Both the position numbers and the translations under genes were made by a program. A stretch of DNA of 7,479 nt from NCBI GenBank assembly GCA_934777245.1, contig CAKVND010000069.1:1-7479 (forward strand), read 5' to 3'. Shown here one piece after another: positions 5,371 through 7,479 of the stretch. The notes under the pieces were generated by a model that ran no database searches, was not told where the DNA came from, and saw only the letters and a list, made by a program, of their open reading frames with translations. Within the stretch, counting starts at the first letter, position 1. Every line of letters begins with the position of its first letter. The DNA comes from an uncultured Candidatus Melainabacteria bacterium (GTDB lineage: Bacteria > Cyanobacteriota > Vampirovibrionia > Gastranaerophilales > Gastranaerophilaceae).

Positions 5371-6075
5371 TCAAATCGCCACCAAAACTCTATTCTCCCC
5401 AATTACCTTCCCATTGTAAACCTTCTTGTAATTTTTGTTTTCAACGTTAATGTAATCACCTGTCATACCGTCTGCCATCGCAGTTCCGTCAATTGTAACC
5501 ATCACATCCCCATTAGAAACAAAGAAAATTCTGACTTCGCCGTTTCTTTGTACGTCAGGACGCATTTTTACAAATCTTTTGTCTATCACTTCTCCCTTTT
5601 GAAATGCTTTCTTAGTTGTCATCTCTTTAGATAGCATTTTTTCAGGAAGTACGTAATCCATTTTCATAGAAACATCAACTTTTTTAACAGTTGTGCATTC
5701 TCTTGTAATTGCCTGTTCTCTATCAATTGTATCGTTTGCTACAAGCACGTTTTGATAAACGCTTGTTTGTACAGGCAAGTTTAAAGTTTTGATAAAAGCG
5801 TTGTTTACATAAACATCAACTCTTTTGATATCGCGCGGCATAATTTTATCACCGCCAGAAACAACTTTATATGAAACTTTTCCATCAGGTAATTGCAATT
5901 GAGCAAACGGAGTTGCTGAAACCTTAACCTCAACATCGCCATTAATCATTTTGCTGTAATTAGTTTCCAAAATCTTAGCAACAGAAGATTTAACGTCAGC
6001 AGAACTAACCATCTGAGCGTTTGCGCTTAGAATGCTTAGTGTTAATATTAATGCTGTTGTTAAAATTTTCTTCAT
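5371..6075 (-). CDS. flgA: FlgA, periplasmic chaperone for P-ring assembly
   Basis: FlgA binds FlgI subunits in the periplasm during P-ring formation. The 234-aa product has a clear Sec signal (MKK, hydrophobic core, cleavage after ANA at 20). It then has a divergent N-terminal domain and a C-terminal SAF/ChapFlgA region. In that region, paired segments NVLVANDTIDREQAI (about 109-123) and KKAFQKGEVIDKRFVKMRPD (about 155-174) match the family's motif of a basic residue, hydrophobics, G/D and an I-x-x-x-x-(I/L/V) turn. VSNGDVMVTIDGTAMADGM with a trailing GDYINVEN and the near-terminal KVIGENRVLV are the usual FlgA ending. The ATG at 6075 follows AAGGA with suitable spacing; the stop is TGA. The gene sits between flgG and flgI, a frequent arrangement. 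Confidence 0.93.
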   Translation of the reverse strand: MKKILTTALILTLSILSANAQMVSSADVKSSVAKILETNYSKMINGDVEVKVSATPFAQLQLPDGKVSYKVVSGGDKIMPRDIKRVDVYVNNAFIKTLNLPVQTSVYQNVLVANDTIDREQAITRECTTVKKVDVSMKMDYVLPEKMLSKEMTTKKAFQKGEVIDKRFVKMRPDVQRNGEVRIFFVSNGDVMVTIDGTAMADGMTGDYINVENKNYKKVYNGKVIGENRVLVAI

Positions 6076-6094
6076 TTTATTCCTTGTTTTTGAG

Positions 6095-6231
6095 GTGAAT
6101 AAGTGAATGAGTGAATAGGTGAATAAGTTCGTTTTAAATTTTCCTATCTTATACTATGTTCAGTGAACGAATTTATCTTTTACAATTCCTTTAAAGAACT
6201 TATTCACTCATTCACCTATTCACTTATTCAC
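6095..6231. repeat. Intergenic inverted repeat, type A, copy 4 (flgG/flgA junction)
   Basis: This 137-bp copy has canonical units in both arms (6095-6126 and 6200-6231). The core is nearly identical to the copy at 5229-5365, with ACTATG in place of ACTGTG (change at 6156). The core palindrome GTTCAGTGAAC is at 6158-6168. It starts 12 bp after the flgG stop, which is a tandem TAA TAA (6246 down to 6241), and ends 19 bp before the flgA start. Confidence 0.94.
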
Positions 6232-6243
6232 TCCTTTAAGTTA

Positions 6244-7029
6244 TTAGCTCATCTGATTCGTCAACTGCAATATACTACTTGATGCGTTGATTATTTTTGA
6301 ATTTGATTCAAATGCTCTTTCTGCCTTAATCAAACCTACAAGTTCATCTACGATTTGAACATTTGAACCTTCCAACATACATTGCTGAATCAAACCTAAA
6401 CCGTTTTGTCCCGGAGTATCTTGTACAGGGTTGCCTGATGCTTGAGTTTCTTTGTACAAGTTGTGTCCGATTGACAACAAACCTGATGGGTTTTGGAATT
6501 TAACCAACTGCAAAGAACCAACGATTGATTGTTGTGTTTGCCCCGGAAGTGTTACAGAAATATTACCGTCTTGTGTGATTGTAATTTCTGTAGCGTCACG
6601 AGGAATTGAAACAGAAGGTTGAATTAGTAAACCATCGTTTGTACACAACTGACCTAAAGAATCTACTTGTAAACAACCGTCACGAGTGTATGCTAATGAG
6701 CCATCTTCTTTCATAACTTGTAAAAAGCCTTCACCTTCGATTTCAATATCAAGTTGACGACCTGTAGAAATCGCAACACCTTGAGTGAAAACACGAGTTG
6801 TTGCAGCCGTTTTAACACCTAATCCGATTTCGATACCAACAGGTTGATAAGTACCTTGGTTCATCAATGCCCCCGGAGTTCTAACGGCTTGTGATAACAA
6901 GTCTTGAAACTCAATACGAGATTGTTTAAACGCAGTAGTATTAACGTTCGCTACGTTGTTTGCGATAACGTCAAGATAGTTTTGCTGTGCTATCATACCT
7001 GTTGCTGCTGTTGTTAGTGCTCTTAACAT
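6244..7029 (-). CDS. flgG: Flagellar distal rod protein FlgG
   Basis: FlgG builds the distal rod that crosses the periplasm through the P and L rings. The 261-aa product is the standard FlgG length. Residues 1-44 contain MLRALTTAATGMIAQQ, then DVIANNVANVNTTAFKQSR and EFQDLL, the classic FlgG N-terminus (with alanine at 33 where glycine is usual). A central GEGFLQV and YTRDG segment (about 99-118) is the hook/rod core-domain motif. The C-terminus has LEGSNVQIVDELVGLIKAER with AFESNSKII, typical of FlgG. The ATG at 7029 is preceded by AGAGGAC. The stop is TAA followed at once by a second in-frame TAA. Oddity: cysteines at about 119, 129 and 217, the last replacing the usual glycine in the QG-x-LE-x-SNV motif. 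Confidence 0.97.
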   Translation of the reverse strand: MLRALTTAATGMIAQQNYLDVIANNVANVNTTAFKQSRIEFQDLLSQAVRTPGALMNQGTYQPVGIEIGLGVKTAATTRVFTQGVAISTGRQLDIEIEGEGFLQVMKEDGSLAYTRDGCLQVDSLGQLCTNDGLLIQPSVSIPRDATEITITQDGNISVTLPGQTQQSIVGSLQLVKFQNPSGLLSIGHNLYKETQASGNPVQDTPGQNGLGLIQQCMLEGSNVQIVDELVGLIKAERAFESNSKIINASSSILQLTNQMS

Positions 7030-7067
7030 TTTTATTTGTCCTCTTTATAAGTCTGGTTTTCTTTCAA

Positions 7068-7204
7068 GTGAATAAGTGAATGAGTGAATAGGTGAATAAG
7101 TTCGTTTTAAATTTTCTTATTTTGTACTGTGTTCAGTGAACGAATTTATCTTTAATAATTCCTAAAATGAACTTATTCACTCATTCACCTATTCACTTAT
7201 TCAC
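7068..7204. repeat. Intergenic inverted repeat, type A, copy 5 (flgF/flgG junction)
   Basis: This 137-bp copy has canonical units in both arms (7068-7099 and 7173-7204). The core palindrome GTTCAGTGAAC is at 7131-7141. The core's right part is the most divergent of the five copies: TTTAATAATTCCTAAAATGAAC-like sequence at 7151-7172, where the others have a TTTAAAGAAC end; the total length is unchanged. It starts only 2 bp after the flgF stop codon and ends 38 bp before the flgG start, leaving the flgG ribosome-binding site outside. Confidence 0.94.
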
Positions 7205-7206
7205 TT

Positions 7207-7479
7207 TTAAGCTGTTCGTATTCTTCCCACCGAAACTGCCGTAGTCAGCATATCGCTGTTTGTGCTTACAAGTTTTGTTAAACTTTCGTAATTTCTGGTC
7301 GTATTAATCGTATTAATCATTTCCTTAATTACATTTGAGTTAGAAAGCTCTAACATCCCTTGTTGTACCGTAAATTTTTCAGAACGCAATTCCGGATTAT
7401 TTACTGTATCACGCGGAATAAATTTTGCGTCACCAACTTCAAACAAATCGTCTTTGTCTGAAAAATCCCATACCCCAAT
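7207..7479 (-). CDS. flgF: Flagellar proximal rod protein FlgF, C-terminal fragment (5' end outside window)
   Basis: The reading frame is open to the window edge (it begins IGVWDFSDKDDLFEVGD), so about 90 codons of the 3' end are present and the start lies beyond position 7479. The fragment contains the FlgE/FlgF/FlgG-type C-terminal region: QQGMLELSNSNVIKEMINTI, then TRNYESLTKLVSTNSDMLTT and the end VGRIRTA. Glycine before the MLELSN motif and the helical C-terminus that packs into the rod D0 layer are both visible. FlgF is chosen over a second FlgG because it lies directly upstream of an unmistakable flgG, the usual flgF-flgG order, and the terminal VGRIR resembles FlgF's LGR-type end. Only the C-terminus is seen, so another rod or hook paralogue cannot be fully excluded. 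Confidence 0.82.
   Translation of the reverse strand: MGVWDFSDKDDLFEVGDAKFIPRDTVNNPELRSEKFTVQQGMLELSNSNVIKEMINTINTTRNYESLTKLVSTNSDMLTTAVSVGRIRTA

Noticed and set aside
5229..6231. Promoter in the element core (TATAAG on the minus strand in copies 3 and 4)
   Set aside because: No matching -35 hexamer stands at 16-18 bp, and the other three type A copies have TACAAA instead. No sigma-28 or sigma-54 consensus was seen in any spacer.
2957..7204. CRISPR array
   Set aside because: The repeats are separated by full genes, are internally palindromic over 137 bp, and there are no uniform spacers or cas genes.
2957..7204. Integron attC sites (palindromic, 137 bp, just after stop codons, uniform orientation)
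   Set aside because: The resemblance is only in placement and length. I see no RYYYAAC/GTTRRRY ends, no integrase, and the genes are ordinary co-functional flagellar cistrons rather than cassettes.
2193..7204. Intrinsic terminators at each junction
   Set aside because: The stems are long, AT-rich and imperfect, and in the transcript direction are followed by ribosome-binding sites rather than U tracts. They also lie inside one functional gene set.
2957..7204. Insertion sequences or autonomous transposons
   Set aside because: No transposase or other mobility gene is present. A non-autonomous MITE-like origin remains possible, but no target-site duplications are evident at the element edges.

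Overview
The window is a piece of a flagellar rod, ring and hook-junction operon, and every gene lies on the minus strand. In transcription order (right to left) it reads flgF (3' end only) - flgG - flgA - flgI - flgJ (rod-binding domain only) - a 91-aa FlgM-position protein - flgH - flgN - flgK. Both the P-ring (FlgI) and L-ring (FlgH) proteins are encoded, so the organism should be an outer-membrane-bearing, motile bacterium. The DNA is AT-rich with a matching codon bias. I lean towards a gut-type Gastranaerophilales/Melainabacteria-like lineage, but this is an impression and nothing in the window proves it.

The genes are mostly ordinary. Each has recognisable family signatures and near-canonical length, and all but flgN have a purine-rich ribosome-binding site. 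Three things are odd. FlgH has no cysteine, so it cannot be the usual lipoprotein, whereas FlgI has a lipobox-like LVGC in its signal peptide. flgH sits apart from flgI, between the FlgM-position gene and flgN. FlgK and FlgG carry several cysteines, unusual for exported axial proteins.

The most striking content lies between the genes. Seven of the eight junctions hold a long imperfect inverted repeat of about 120-140 bp that begins 2-44 nt after the upstream stop codon and ends just before the next gene's ribosome-binding site. Five copies (type A) are each exactly 137 bp: four 8-bp GTGAATNN units, a 73-bp core, and four inverted units. Two further elements, at flgM-like/flgJ and flgN/flgH, have the same layout and a recognisably related core, but their arms are built from different units: 7-bp GGAAAAT-like (type B) and 8-bp AGTTTAGA-like (type C). 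So arm sequence changes while arm-to-arm complementarity and the core scaffold persist. All seven cores point the same way relative to transcription. I do not recognise this family. It may be a transcribed structural RNA element of polycistronic mRNA, a MITE-like palindromic repeat, or both.

The encoded proteins would act together. FlgF and FlgG form the proximal and distal rod, FlgJ caps or scaffolds the rod, FlgA chaperones FlgI into the P ring, FlgH forms the L ring, FlgN chaperones FlgK in the cytoplasm, and FlgK joins hook to filament. The intergenic hairpins would separate the translation units on the shared transcript.
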